The position numbers were made by a program, and so were the translations under genes. From Laccaria trichodermophora (Eukaryota; Basidiomycota; Agaricomycetes; Agaricales; Hydnangiaceae), in the NCBI GenBank assembly GCA_018417955.1, contig JACTVC010000016.1, forward strand, positions 372,001 through 436,000: DNA of 64,000 nt, written 5' to 3'. Every line of letters begins with the position of its first letter. The stretch's first letter is position 1. The notes below the pieces were generated by a model that saw nothing but the letters and a program-made list of their open reading frames with translations, made no database searches and was not told the origin of the DNA. Positions 47,831 through 57,218 of the stretch are shown one piece after another.

Positions 47831-48240
47831 CATATAGGACTCTGGTTTGTAGTTAAATCTCCTGAGACAATGTGAAGGTCTTGAAATGAAGGGTATGATA
47901 TTCTAGGACAGAAAACCTTTCTGCATCAAGAAACATAAAGTGCCTATGAGCTTTTCCTAGGATGTGCATATGAGCTATTCCCCTAATTTCTAATACCCAA
48001 AAGCAATGTATAAAATCACTCAGATAACCAAGATATCAAGCATGGAGGTCCTTATGCACTTTGCAGAAAATGCTGATGTTCTCTCACTTTGTGGAACTTG
48101 GTGATGTTTACTTGTAGATGAGGTTGTTCAGTGGCATTCAGGTTATACAATGGAACTTCAGACAATAAACATACATAAGGGGGTTGCTTTTCTGAATACT
48201 CAGTGGCATTTATCCAGGACATTTATACCACCCCCAGGCA
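47831..48240. other. Spacer within the mariner element
   Basis: Unique-looking AT-rich sequence between the first minisatellite array and the plus-strand transposase fragment. No gene or clear repeat is recognised. Confidence 0.4.
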
Positions 48241-48244
48241 TGTC

Positions 48245-48626
48245 GAAATTTCACATTAGAGATTGGCGGTGAGCCCCCAGAGAGACTTGTAACAGCTGAT
48301 GAGGCTGCCGTGAACATCCTCACATTGTACCATGAAAATGGATGGGCACCTTGAGGCATGCATGCACAGAAACACACTAGATTTACTTGTGGTGCTAGGT
48401 ACATTCAATATTTTGTAAAGTCAGCATCCTGTGGATAACCATTTGCTAGATATTCTATGCTCCCAGCGATTTTGGTGAAGGGCCTCATCTATGAGCATAT
48501 CAAGGTGGGCAGCTATAATGGTGACGAGTTTCTTCAGTGGCTAGAAGGTCTTCTCGTGATCATGAACCCATACCCTGCACCTCTGAGCATTCTCATTTTG
48601 GATCAGGGCATTCAGTAGCTGCGCTA
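48245..48626 (+). pseudogene. Tc1/mariner transposase, central part, inverted
   Basis: The plus strand reads NFTLEIGGEPPERLVTADEA (the D of ADEA is the likely first catalytic residue), then an in-frame TGA after ENGWAP. A putative 54-nt intron follows (GTACAT donor, TGCTAG acceptor), then RYSMLPAILVKGLIYEHIKV, SYNGDEFLQWLEGLLVIMNP and a degraded LILDQGIQ in place of LDNCxIH. It begins almost exactly where the minus-strand N-terminal fragment ends (AAQEHCEE), so the two were probably contiguous before an inversion. Confidence 0.7.
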
Positions 48627-48910
48627 TGGAACCATAAAAGTACAACATGGACAATTGTCCTATGGGTCATAGGGCTACCCAAATGGGCCCAATGCTCTGG
48701 ACGTCACTATGGGGCCATGGGTGGGCCCAGTTCCTTAAAGACACCTAAGGGTGAATGTTGGGCCCAAATGTCAGGCCAAACCAAATCCTGCCAAATAGGC
48801 ATTTGGCCCAATTATGGTCATTTGAGTGGGTTAGCTTAGCCTAAGGATAGTTGGTGGGCCCAATATCAAGAGTCCCAATGGCTGTATGATGGGCCCAAAG
48901 TGTTGGGAAG
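48627..48910 (+). mobile_element. GGGCCCAA-cluster element end (foldback-like family)
   Basis: About 285 bp beginning GAACCATAAAAGTACAAC, with six GGGCCC or GGCCCAA motifs spaced 30-60 bp apart and a TTAGCCTAAGG palindrome-like stretch. It matches the inverted copy at 10915-11207 in order and the terminal fragment at 46614. It lies directly after the broken LDQ motif of the transposase. No ORF. Confidence 0.6.
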
Positions 48911-48949
48911 CTGAAGAATTTTGTCTGGTTTTTTTGCACCAGGACTCCC

Positions 48950-49260
48950 AGTATTTTAGTGGAACTTGCAGTGATTCAGAACTTGCAGTGGGTTGGAACT
49001 TTCAGGTTGAGCAGAACTTTTGGGTAATCGGAACTTTTGGGTTGAGCAGAACTTTTGGGTGAGTGGAACTTTCAGGTGAGTGGAACTTTCAGGTTGAGCA
49101 GAACTTTTGGGTGAGTGGAACTTTCAGGTTGAGCGGAACTTTTGGGTGAGACTTTTGGGTGAGCAGAACTTTCAGGTAAGCAGAACTTTTGGGTTGAGCA
49201 GAACTTTTGGGTTGAGCAGAACTTGTGCGTTTAGCTGGAATTGTGGGGGTTTAGTGGAAC
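48950..49260. repeat. Short tandem repeat, GGAACTTTYRGGTKGAG-type units
   Basis: About 16 imperfect units of 15-20 bp such as GAACTTTTGGGTTGAGCA and GTGGAACTTTCAGGTGA. It sits between the GGGCCCAA cluster and the second minisatellite array. Not seen elsewhere in the window. Confidence 0.75.
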
Positions 49261-49289
49261 ACAAGGATATTGTTTATCATTGGGCCGAA

Positions 49290-51116
49290 TGATTTAAATA
49301 TGCCCAAGGAATCTGAAACATGACCCTGAATGTCCTCATAAATGTTCCAGAAAAAATGTGAAATGTCCAGAGCATCAATTCAAACATCCACAGGACATCC
49401 AAAAAACAACCCTGGAATGATTTAACTATGAAAAGGGCATCTAAACACAACCCTGGGTACTTAGAAGACAAAACTCATCAAATACATCGGATGGACTACA
49501 GATACAGAAAGTCACGACAAGACTACCCTGCTGCCATACAAGGCACGTCTCTAAATGGTGTTTCCATGCTGGGCTGTGTGGGGGATTGGACACTAAGGGT
49601 GTGCTGTCACCAGTGCATGAGACGGTCTCAGGGGGTTAGGAATTCCAGGCACTCGGGGCCTTAGGTAGTCTATGATAGTTGTAAAGTCTGGCATGGGGCT
49701 TTGCCCCAATAGACTTAAATTGGACACAAAAAAAAAAAAAAAAAAAAAACACAACCCTCCATGACACTAATTGGGGACATCCGAAAAGCATCCTCGACGT
49801 CAACATAAATGTTCTGGAAAAATGCGAAATGGCTGTAACATTAATTGGAATATATACAGAACATCTGAAAAGGACTCTGGATATCTGCATAAATGTTCCG
49901 AAAAAAATGCGAAATGCCCAGAACATTAATTGGGGACATCCAAAAAACATCCTGGATGTCCACATAAATGTTCCGGAAAAATGCGAAATGCCTGGAACAT
50001 TAATTGCAATACACACTGGACATCCAAAAAACACCCTGGATGTCCCCATAAATGTCCCGAATAAATACATAGGACATCTGAAATGCACCCTGTATGTCCC
50101 GGAACATTAATTGGAATATATGCGGGACATCCAGAAAGTGCACAAACATTGATTCAGGACATCTGAAAAGCACCCTGAATGTCCGCATAAATGTCCCGAA
50201 AAAAATGCGAAATGCCCAGAACATTAATTGGAATATATGCAGGACATACAGAAAGTGCATGAACATTGACTCAGGACATCTGAAAGGCACCCTGAATGTC
50301 CACATAAATGTTCCGGAAAAATGCGAAATGCCCAGAACATTAATTAGAATACAAATGGGACATCTGAGAAACATCCTGGATGTCTGCATAAATGTCCCAA
50401 AAAAAATGCGAAATGCCCAGAATGTTTATTGGAATATATGCAGGACATCCAGAAAGCACACGGACATTCATTCAGGACATCCAAAAAGCACCCTGGATGA
50501 CCATATATATGTTCCGGAAAACTGCGAAATGCCTGGAACATTAATTAGAATGCACATGGGACATCCAAAAAACATCCTGGATGTCCACATAAATGTTCCG
50601 AAAAAAATGCGAAATGCCTGGAATGTTAATTGGAATATATGCAGGACATCCAGAAAGCACATGGTCATTTATTCAGGACATCTAAAACGCACCCTGGATG
50701 TCCATATAAATGTTCTGGAAAAATGCGAAATGCCTGGAACATCAATTAGAATACACATGGGACATCTGAAAAACATCCTGGGTGTCCGGATAAATGTCCC
50801 GAAAAAAATGCGAAATGCCCAGAACATTCATTGGAATATACACAGGACATCCAAAAAGCACCTTGGATGTCCCAGAACATTAATTGGAATATATATTGGA
50901 CATCTGTTAATTGAAATATACACAAGACATGCAAAAAGCACACAAACATTGATTCAAGACATCCGAATGGCACCCTGGATGTCCACGTAAATGTTCCGAA
51001 AAAATGCGAAATGCATGGAACACTAATTGGGACATCCACAAAGCATCCTGTTTCGGAAAAATGCGAAATGCCCAGAGCATTAATTTGATTATCCATGGGA
51101 CATCAGAAAAACAACC
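49290..51116. repeat. Minisatellite array 2
   Basis: A long array of units of about 85-120 bp in the order GAACATTAATTGGAATAT, GGACATCC, AAAAGCACCCTGGATGTCC, CATAAATGTTCCG, AAAAATGCGAAATGCC. Optional segments (CACATGGTCATTTATTCAGG-type) create two unit lengths. Same orientation as array 1. A poly-A retroposon interrupts it at 49455-49748. The 298-codon plus-strand frame through 50094-50990 is a by-product of the repeat unit. Confidence 0.8.
49455..49748 (+). mobile_element. Poly-A retroposon (SINE or 5'-truncated LINE)
   Basis: The 294-bp insert ends in a run of about 22 A (49728-49749). It is flanked by a perfect 10-bp duplication ACACAACCCT (49445-49454 and 49749-49758). The interior is unlike the surrounding minisatellite and has a small hairpin-like GGGGCTTTGCCCC. 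No reverse-transcriptase motif is present. Duplication plus poly-A tail indicates LINE-type target-primed insertion. Confidence 0.75.
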
Positions 51117-51614
51117 CTCTTCACAGTGTTCTTGGGCAGCCCTTGAGAGCTATTATCAAGGCAGGAATAAATGTGTAAGAGCCAAACTTGTGCAACAGCA
51201 AAAGATTACACCTTTATGGATGTGATGCCTAGGCGACAAAGGGTTCTGTAGATTGTGGCTAGGGAAACAACCATGTTGTTCTGTTCCTCCAACTGCTCTT
51301 GAATTTCGTTGAGGTACATGTCTGGACACTGTTCAAGGAGCCCAAGCATCAGCTATTCCAATATGCAGAATCATGTCACTTGCGAAAAGAGCAGAAATTC
51401 TGACACACACCTTTACGCTACCCTGTTTCATGAGTGGGGCTCTGCCCATGCGTGCTCTGTCCTTGCAAACATCCCCAATCTCCCACCAATTTGTCAAGAC
51501 ACGCTGGACAACATGAACAGGCATGTCGAGATTGATGGCAATCTCTGTCATAGTTTTCATCAGCATGTAGGCTTGATATATGACCCTTTGCTTGAGATCT
51601 TGTGAATAATGCAC
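51117..51614 (-). pseudogene. Tc1/mariner transposase, N-terminal DNA-binding part
   Basis: Minus-strand exons are 51614-51411, 51352-51212 (47 codons) and 51149-51117. Introns are 51410-51353 (GTGTGT/ATAG) and 51211-51150 (GTGTAA/ATAG), both phase 0. The product starts HYSQDLKQRVIYQAY and includes INLDMPVHVVQRVL, LGLLEQCPDMYLNEIQEQLE and VSLATIYRTLCRLGITSIK, then LSRAAQEHCEE. These are the two helix-turn-helix domains of the family. The first codon is GTG directly preceded by a stop, so the original ATG seems mutated. Homology stops at 51117, where the minisatellite begins. Confidence 0.75.
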
Positions 51615-52101
51615 TCAAGCAGGGCTGAGGTTGACTTTTCATGGCATATCTAGGTGCTAGAGGTCAGAAATGTCATGGTTGTGGCAAGAGAGATGTAACA
51701 TGTGTGTGATGGCTTGTGAGTTCGTCAATTGCATCACGAATCCCAGCCCAATTGTCTTCAAATTTCATGGGGCTCTCTAAATACATGTTATACACACATA
51801 TTTTACATCTTAGAAGACAGGAGCATTTTGAATGTGAGTTATTGCCAATCTGCTACAACATACTTCTGAAACATGATATCTACCAAATACCACAATAAAA
51901 ATTAATCTGATTCAAGTAAAACTTACACCATGCCCTCTGCACTGAAAAGGCAGTCAAAATAAGCCATAATGTGTCTCCATCAGATGTGTTTTGCATGTAC
52001 TAGGAGCTGCGTGGTAATTTCACGGTAAAAGCAGCAGAATTTAAAAAAATTGATGCTGTGCCTTGGGTACCGCAAATGGCTGTAACAAGTGATTTAATGT
52101 A

Positions 52102-52774
52102 CAGAGGAGTGCAAAAAGAATGAAGGTTGGGTCATTTTCTGGTCATTTCCAAGCATCTATCATACCTCAAATGCATTTGTGTATTCTTTTACATTATGAA
52201 GTTGTATTACACTTCCCTTGGTATGGACTAATTTCAGTGAAAGCTGGGCCCTTGAGAAGGTTTTTATTCTGGAGGCCATTTTTGGCATCTGAAAAAAAAA
52301 AGCACTAACTGGGGAGGTAGCTAGAACATACCTCTGGTTAACCTGAACAAGCCTATCAAAGAATTACTTAAAAATACTGAGTGGTCACACTCATAGGGCC
52401 TCTAGAAAATGGTCATTTTGTGCAGTTTTGGTCATTTTTGGCCTGTTTTGGACAATACAAGCCATTTTCCAAAGCCTCTACAGACCTAACTACTCAGTAT
52501 TTTTAACTGATTCTTTGATACACTCATTCAGGTTAACCAGAGGTATGTTCTGGCTACCTCCCCAGTTAGCGCATATTTTCTTTTTAGATACCAAAAATTG
52601 CCTCCAGAATAAAAACCTTCTCAAGGGCCCAGCTTTCACTGAAATTAGTCCATACCAAGGGAAGTGTAATACAACTTCATAATGTAAAAGAATATACAAA
52701 TGCATTTGAGGTATGATAGATGCTTGGAAATGACCAGAAAATGACCCAATCTTCATTCTTTTTGCACTCCTCTG
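52102..52774. mobile_element. Near-palindromic TA-flanked element (673 bp)
   Basis: The ends are CAGAGGAGTGCAAAAAGAAT and its complement, flanked by TA at both sides. The two arms of about 310 bp are close to complementary (52102-52414 and 52457-52774) with a loop of roughly 45 bp. The homologous site in NLR copy B (near 27390, AATGTAAGTATATC) is empty. No coding capacity beyond short frames. It fits a foldback-type non-autonomous mariner derivative, inserted 18 bp from the 7.8-kb element. Confidence 0.85.
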
Positions 52775-52776
52775 TA

Positions 52777-53297
52777 AGTATATCAAAATTATTTCATACT
52801 TTTCCAGACTTTGAAGAAAGTTGGCCCATGACATTGGTGATATTCTTCTCAGAATCAAGGACAAATTTCACTACAACTTCACTGTGATATGTTTAGAACT
52901 TTCACAGGACTGTGCAGGCACCAGGTTAGCTATATATACACAAGTGGAATCAACCAACAGAGGATCCCTGACATGTGGCTCAAAGGTTGGAACACAAAAT
53001 GAACAGATTTCCTGAAAATATGGAACACAAAAATTTATGTTGGTGCTGGAAGGCCACATTCATTGTGTGGACAGAAATATCATGATGTCAGGAGGCTGGG
53101 TACCAGAAACAGACAGATATCCAAGCAGGCATGTGGTAGATGTTAGCTTTGGGGTTCACTCCCTGAGGTATAGTTGTTTTGTATTTTCCCACTCCATTCA
53201 TTATTATTTTTGAAATACATTTCTGTTCTCCTTGAGCATGCAATAAATCACACCATTGGCTCTTAATTTCATTATTATAGTAGGTGTATGGTCACAG
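52777..53297. repeat. Continuation of NLR copy C 3' flank
   Basis: Matches 27393-27905 downstream of copy B with few changes. It includes a segment with TTTGGGGTTCACTCCCTGAGG near 53149, resembling a Pol III B box, and an AATAAA near 53243. Sequence similarity to copy B ends near 53297. Confidence 0.8.
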
Positions 53298-54388
53298 ACA
53301 ATCAAACTCTGCTTATTTTTGTGCCTCTTTTTGTAACCATCAAACTGAGTCCAGAGCCTTGGTAAAGTGAAAATATACTAGCATTGAATATTATAAGAAT
53401 ATTTGCACTGGCTGTGAGGTTGGTACAGGCAGTTTCAAGAATTTCAGCCCAAAATTGTGGTGTCCCCACTAAGAATCAGCTAAGAATATGAAAAAATATA
53501 CAATCAACTCCATTTTGAGTGCTGACTAGAGTCCAGTACATAGTTCAAAAAATATTCACTAGCTATGACCAATCCAGATCCCTGATTTTATGGGAATCCA
53601 CAGAAAAATGACACTGGTATCATGAGGCAAACTGTCTTGGAGGGCCACAAGTGTCTGTTTTTACCAAAGTTGAGTCCTTTAAGGGCACTTTCATGCTTAG
53701 AGCCCTTTACTTTGCAGCAACACTACACAGTGGGGGCAATGTGGAGTAAGCAACTGACACTGGTTTGTTCACTGACATGATGGGTGCTGTCACTGAGCAT
53801 TTCCCCTTCTTTCTCCGAGCCATTGGCAATGCTTGTTTATCTGTAAAATGCAAGCATCACCTGGATTTATCATGGATAAGCTCGATGCTCTGCATCACAA
53901 CAATTAGCAGGGACAGAGCTTGACATTTTGGGACCTTTCATGCAATGCGCATGGAACACAATCCATCGCCACATGGGAGAGTTCTGTTGACTATGTCACA
54001 TCAGGAAAAAAGGGACTTGTGATATTGTGGTACATAGACGTGATAGCACTGGTAGTGCCATCGAGAGCCCCCTGATATATAGTTTGTGGTAGACACACTC
54101 ACAAATACATATCACTACAAATAAGTCTATAGCTTAGTGCGGTTGTGCTCTAGCATCATGTAGTTTGATAGAGTCAAATTTCCATAGTTATACATAGCTC
54201 TATGTGATCTCTGTGGTACAAGGTATAAGCTTGAGAAATACTCTAAAAGCAGGATTGGCCCATTCTTGGGCCGATTGTCAGAGTCTTCTAACTTGGGAAA
54301 CAATGTATTGTGATGTGTCATCAGTCTAATTATAAGATTTTGTAGTGTACATTTCATTGTGTTCTATTTTACATAAATGCATGCTTTA
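53298..54388. other. Intergenic, no supported gene
   Basis: No convincing ORF. A stretch near 53770-54030 contains coding-like pieces but with stops; it may be a decayed gene I cannot identify. Confidence 0.4.
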
Positions 54389-54390
54389 AG

Positions 54391-54466
54391 TGGGACTCGA
54401 ACTCTGGGGCTTGTGGTATTAATTTACATAGTTTAGTTATTGATAGTTACCATTACACCAGGAGGC
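54391..54466 (-). other. tRNA-like sequence (probable SINE head or tRNA remnant)
   Basis: On the minus strand it has an A-box-like TGGTGTAATGG and a B-box-like AGTTCGAGTCC about 45 bases apart. However, GCCTCCT at the 5' end has no complement at the 3' end, so no acceptor stem forms. It fits a tRNA-derived SINE head or a tRNA pseudogene. Confidence 0.45.
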
Positions 54467-54870
54467 AATATTTCAGGAATCTCAAGTTACTATGTAGTAT
54501 GATCATCAAGTGTCAAGCGAACTTTGTGCGCAGGTAAGGAGAGTTTTCGTAGGCCTGCGCCTGACAACACATCCCACCTCACGGCCTCGTCAGATTGAGC
54601 CCTGCCCACTCATTCTAAATGATTTCTAAATGGTGCTGGATGACTCGAGATGATAGCAGCTGGGAAACATGGGTGGGCAATGGTAGGAATACCAGTGCAA
54701 GTTTCTCTTTCCCTCTTCTCTGACTTCGTCTTCCTGAAGTGAATGGGCAGTGATCATGTATGAGAATGGGCACTCTGGATTCCTATGTGAAAACTTCTGT
54801 ATGGATGAGACACCCACACTACGAATGAACAAGTTCGTCCTCGCCTCCATCGCATCTAACAAAGTTCCCC

Positions 54871-55499
54871 TTGCTCCCTCTTCCATTCCCATCAACATCA
54901 CCTCCCCCTGTCTCCAAGCTCCAATTTACCTTCAATGACCCCACCAAATCCCCCATCTGCACCTCCGAGAAATGGTTCGACGACCTGGTGGATGCACACA
55001 ACCTCCACATCCTCCACTATGAAGGGTTCAGGAAGAACCTCTCAAAGAAACACATACCAGATGCAGGCACCCAGCTCATCAAACAACTTGCCTTTCACAA
55101 AATGTTTGGGTGCCCTGGGGTGATGTACAAATCTGTGCAAATGCTTAAAATTAAACTGGGCAGGATGGAGGTTATCAGGAGCGCTAGTGAAGAGTTGAAG
55201 ATCTGGGCAGAGGCCATGCTTTCCCCTTCCCCTTCCCTGTCAAGCTGACAACATAATTTTCAATCCAGTCATCCTGACAGTTACAGCCTCTCATACTCGA
55301 TAGGCAACAACTATATCTGGTTGACAATCACATCATTGAAGAGGGACACAAAGGTGTTGAAGCATTACTTGGCAGAGGCAGTGAGCAAGGTGAAGGCCAT
55401 GTTGGAGGCTTGCAGAAAAGGCAGAGGCAAAGGCTGCAGAGAAGAACCACAACCACATACCGCCCCAGCTAAACTGAGCCAACACCAACACCAAACCAT
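54871..55499 (+). CDS. Unidentified protein fragment interrupted by hAT-like element
   Basis: A plus-strand frame 54871-55248 (125 aa) encodes FTFNDPTKSPICTSEKWFDD, HYEGFRKNLSKKHIPDAGTQ and KLGRMEVIRSASEELKIWAE. A later frame (about 55321-55495), rich in Lys, Glu and Ala, includes LAEAVSKVKAMLEACRKG and runs into the hAT-like element at 55500. The two may be exons of one gene, but the splice sites are unclear. No family recognised. Confidence 0.35.
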
Positions 55500-56267
55500 A
55501 GTGTTTGAAAGTCTGGTTCGGTCTGGTTTTTTGATGCCCAGGGGCATGGACCATAACCGCAACCAGTCTGCCTTTTCCCCAGAAGTCAAAAGACCAGACC
55601 GGACTGCAAAAAGACTGCAGACCACGGTTTTTTGCGGTCTATAGACTGGTTTCGGTCTGCATCAGTTTTAACCGGTTTATGACTGGTCTTTAGGCCAATA
55701 TTTTAAAATTATGAATTGGTAAATTTATTAACATCTCTATTAGCTTCAAAACGAGCCCAAGAACGTTAAATTCCATTAGGAATTGGTGTTTCTATAAAAT
55801 AAGTCTGGTACATCTATTATTCCCAAAAGTAATTTACATTTTAATTCATATCTCTCTCGTTTTTTGACCAAATCGTACGTTCTTGGGTGCGTTTTAAAGG
55901 GTACAAGCTTTAGACCCGTGTCTACGCCACGGCGCTCGCTGCGCTCGACCGTTGCTTCGACACTGGTCACAGCTTGCCGGGGGCAAGCCCCCTGGACCCC
56001 CTGGTACGCATGTTGAATCCTAGTTTCCAGCAGACGCCGCTCACACGGCTCAGAGGTTGATTATTATGTAACATTAAAGCTGATTAGTCATCAATTGTGT
56101 TTTCATGTATAGATTTAAGGGGCTACAAAAGACCAGTCCAAACTGGTCAAGACCGGTTCATGTTAACCAGTTTTTTTGCGGTCTTTACATCTCAAAAATA
56201 AAATTGCAGTCTTGGTCCGGTCTGGTTACGGTCTTTTTCCAGTCACGAGACTGGACTTCCAAACACT
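55500..56267. mobile_element. hAT-like non-autonomous element (copy 3, inverted, with insertion)
   Basis: Reverse-complement of the element at 9256-9818 over its whole length, with ends AGTGTTTG and CAAACACT. It is interrupted by a 209-bp insertion at about 55904-56112. Without the insertion it is about 559 bp, close to the 563 bp of copy 1. No perfect 8-bp duplication is visible at its ends, so one flank has changed. Confidence 0.75.
55904..56112. mobile_element. GC-rich 209-bp insertion inside hAT-like copy 3
   Basis: Absent from the matching place in copy 1 (near 9410). The left half is GC-rich with a hairpin-forming GGGGGCAAGCCCCC and a CGCTCGCTGCGCTCG stretch. The right half is AT-rich. 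The target sequence on either side is GTA/TA-like. The class is not determined. Confidence 0.55.
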
Positions 56268-57218
56268 ACTGAACCAGCTATCCACCACCAGTTACGAGGC
56301 TTTCAGGGTAGAGAAACCGTAGATACGAAATCCATAGCATTGATAGCCAGTATAGACCTGGCTGTAACTATTCAGCCGACCAATAAGATATTGCTTCCTG
56401 CTCAGCTCTAGGTACTATCAAATAACATGGCCATGCTATCATGACCAATGCAGTTACATGTTGCGCTCGGCTAAAATACAGTGCCTACTTTTTCTATATC
56501 CGGCTACAGATCTAACCGGCGATCTATCGGAGAAATCACCTTTTCCTGATGCAGAGTTAAATTTGTTTTCTGTTTTCGGATGTTAGTGCCCTACTTACAC
56601 AAATTGCCAGCGTTAGTCCTTCAATTCTTCCCGTCAGACCTGAGCGCTTGAAGGACATCCTATCTCTGCCTTTCATATCACACCTTCCGAGGTGTCTTTT
56701 TGCATGTTTGATTTCATTCGCAACGTACACATATCCAACCATGCCCGGAGTCGACCGGCTGAAGAACTCCTGGCCGGCTTCAGTCCGCAATTTCCCTTTG
56801 CCCCAGAAAGCTCCCGATATAAGTGTTGCCTCTTGAACGCGACCTTGACATTCCCTTCATGCTCCGGGCATAAGTAGGAAAACGAGACATATTCCTGGAA
56901 GCACCATTAGGATCTCCATCAAAACCCACCCAAAACGATCTCAAGAAGAGCGCACTTCCCCCGGCTAGCTCAAGGGGCAAGTCACCTATCAAACGGATAT
57001 CAGTCCCATCACATACCCGAAACGAAATCGAAGCAGACCCTTTCTGAGAACTCTTGCGTCTTCATGAGATATATGAAGCCCACCGCGCTCCCATTTACGC
57101 CCGGCAGGTGACTCGAACTATTTGGAGCGTGTTGCGCCCAGGACAATTGGGTCGACAGCCTATATCCCCATTCAATAGGTCGTCGTCCAGAGTGGAGGGT
57201 ACTGAGATGCGAGGCATT
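56268..57218. other. Unique sequence between hAT copy 3 and block D
   Basis: Short frames on both strands (for example minus 56557-56790 and plus 56648-56836) without recognised motifs. No gene is supported. Confidence 0.4.

Larger units (their letters stand above)
44281..52082. mobile_element. Tc1/mariner-type element, 7.8 kb, with long terminal inverted repeats
   Basis: The termini are CAGCCATTTGCGGTACC and its complement, flanked by TA (44279-44280 and 52083-52084). The inverted repeats extend about 390 bp (44281-44675 and 51686-52082) with scattered mismatches. The corresponding site in the 3' flank of NLR copy B (near 27372) is empty, with the sequence AATTAACAAGTG uninterrupted by an element. 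Inside are an accessory plus-strand ORF next to the left repeat, a minus-strand transposase gene split into pieces, and a 4.5-kb internal insertion of repeats. Decayed and immobile unless supplied in trans. Confidence 0.85.

Noticed and set aside
50094..50990. 298-codon plus-strand ORF across the minisatellite
   Set aside because: The frame is produced by repeat units without stops; composition is repetitive (HINVPEKCEMPG-like) and it spans unit boundaries, with no independent evidence of a gene.
46266..51614. Single intact mariner transposase with very long introns
   Set aside because: The central part is on the opposite strand and has a stop, so splicing cannot join the three parts.
54391..54466. 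Functional tRNA gene
   Set aside because: The first seven bases have no complementary partner at the 3' end, so no acceptor stem forms.
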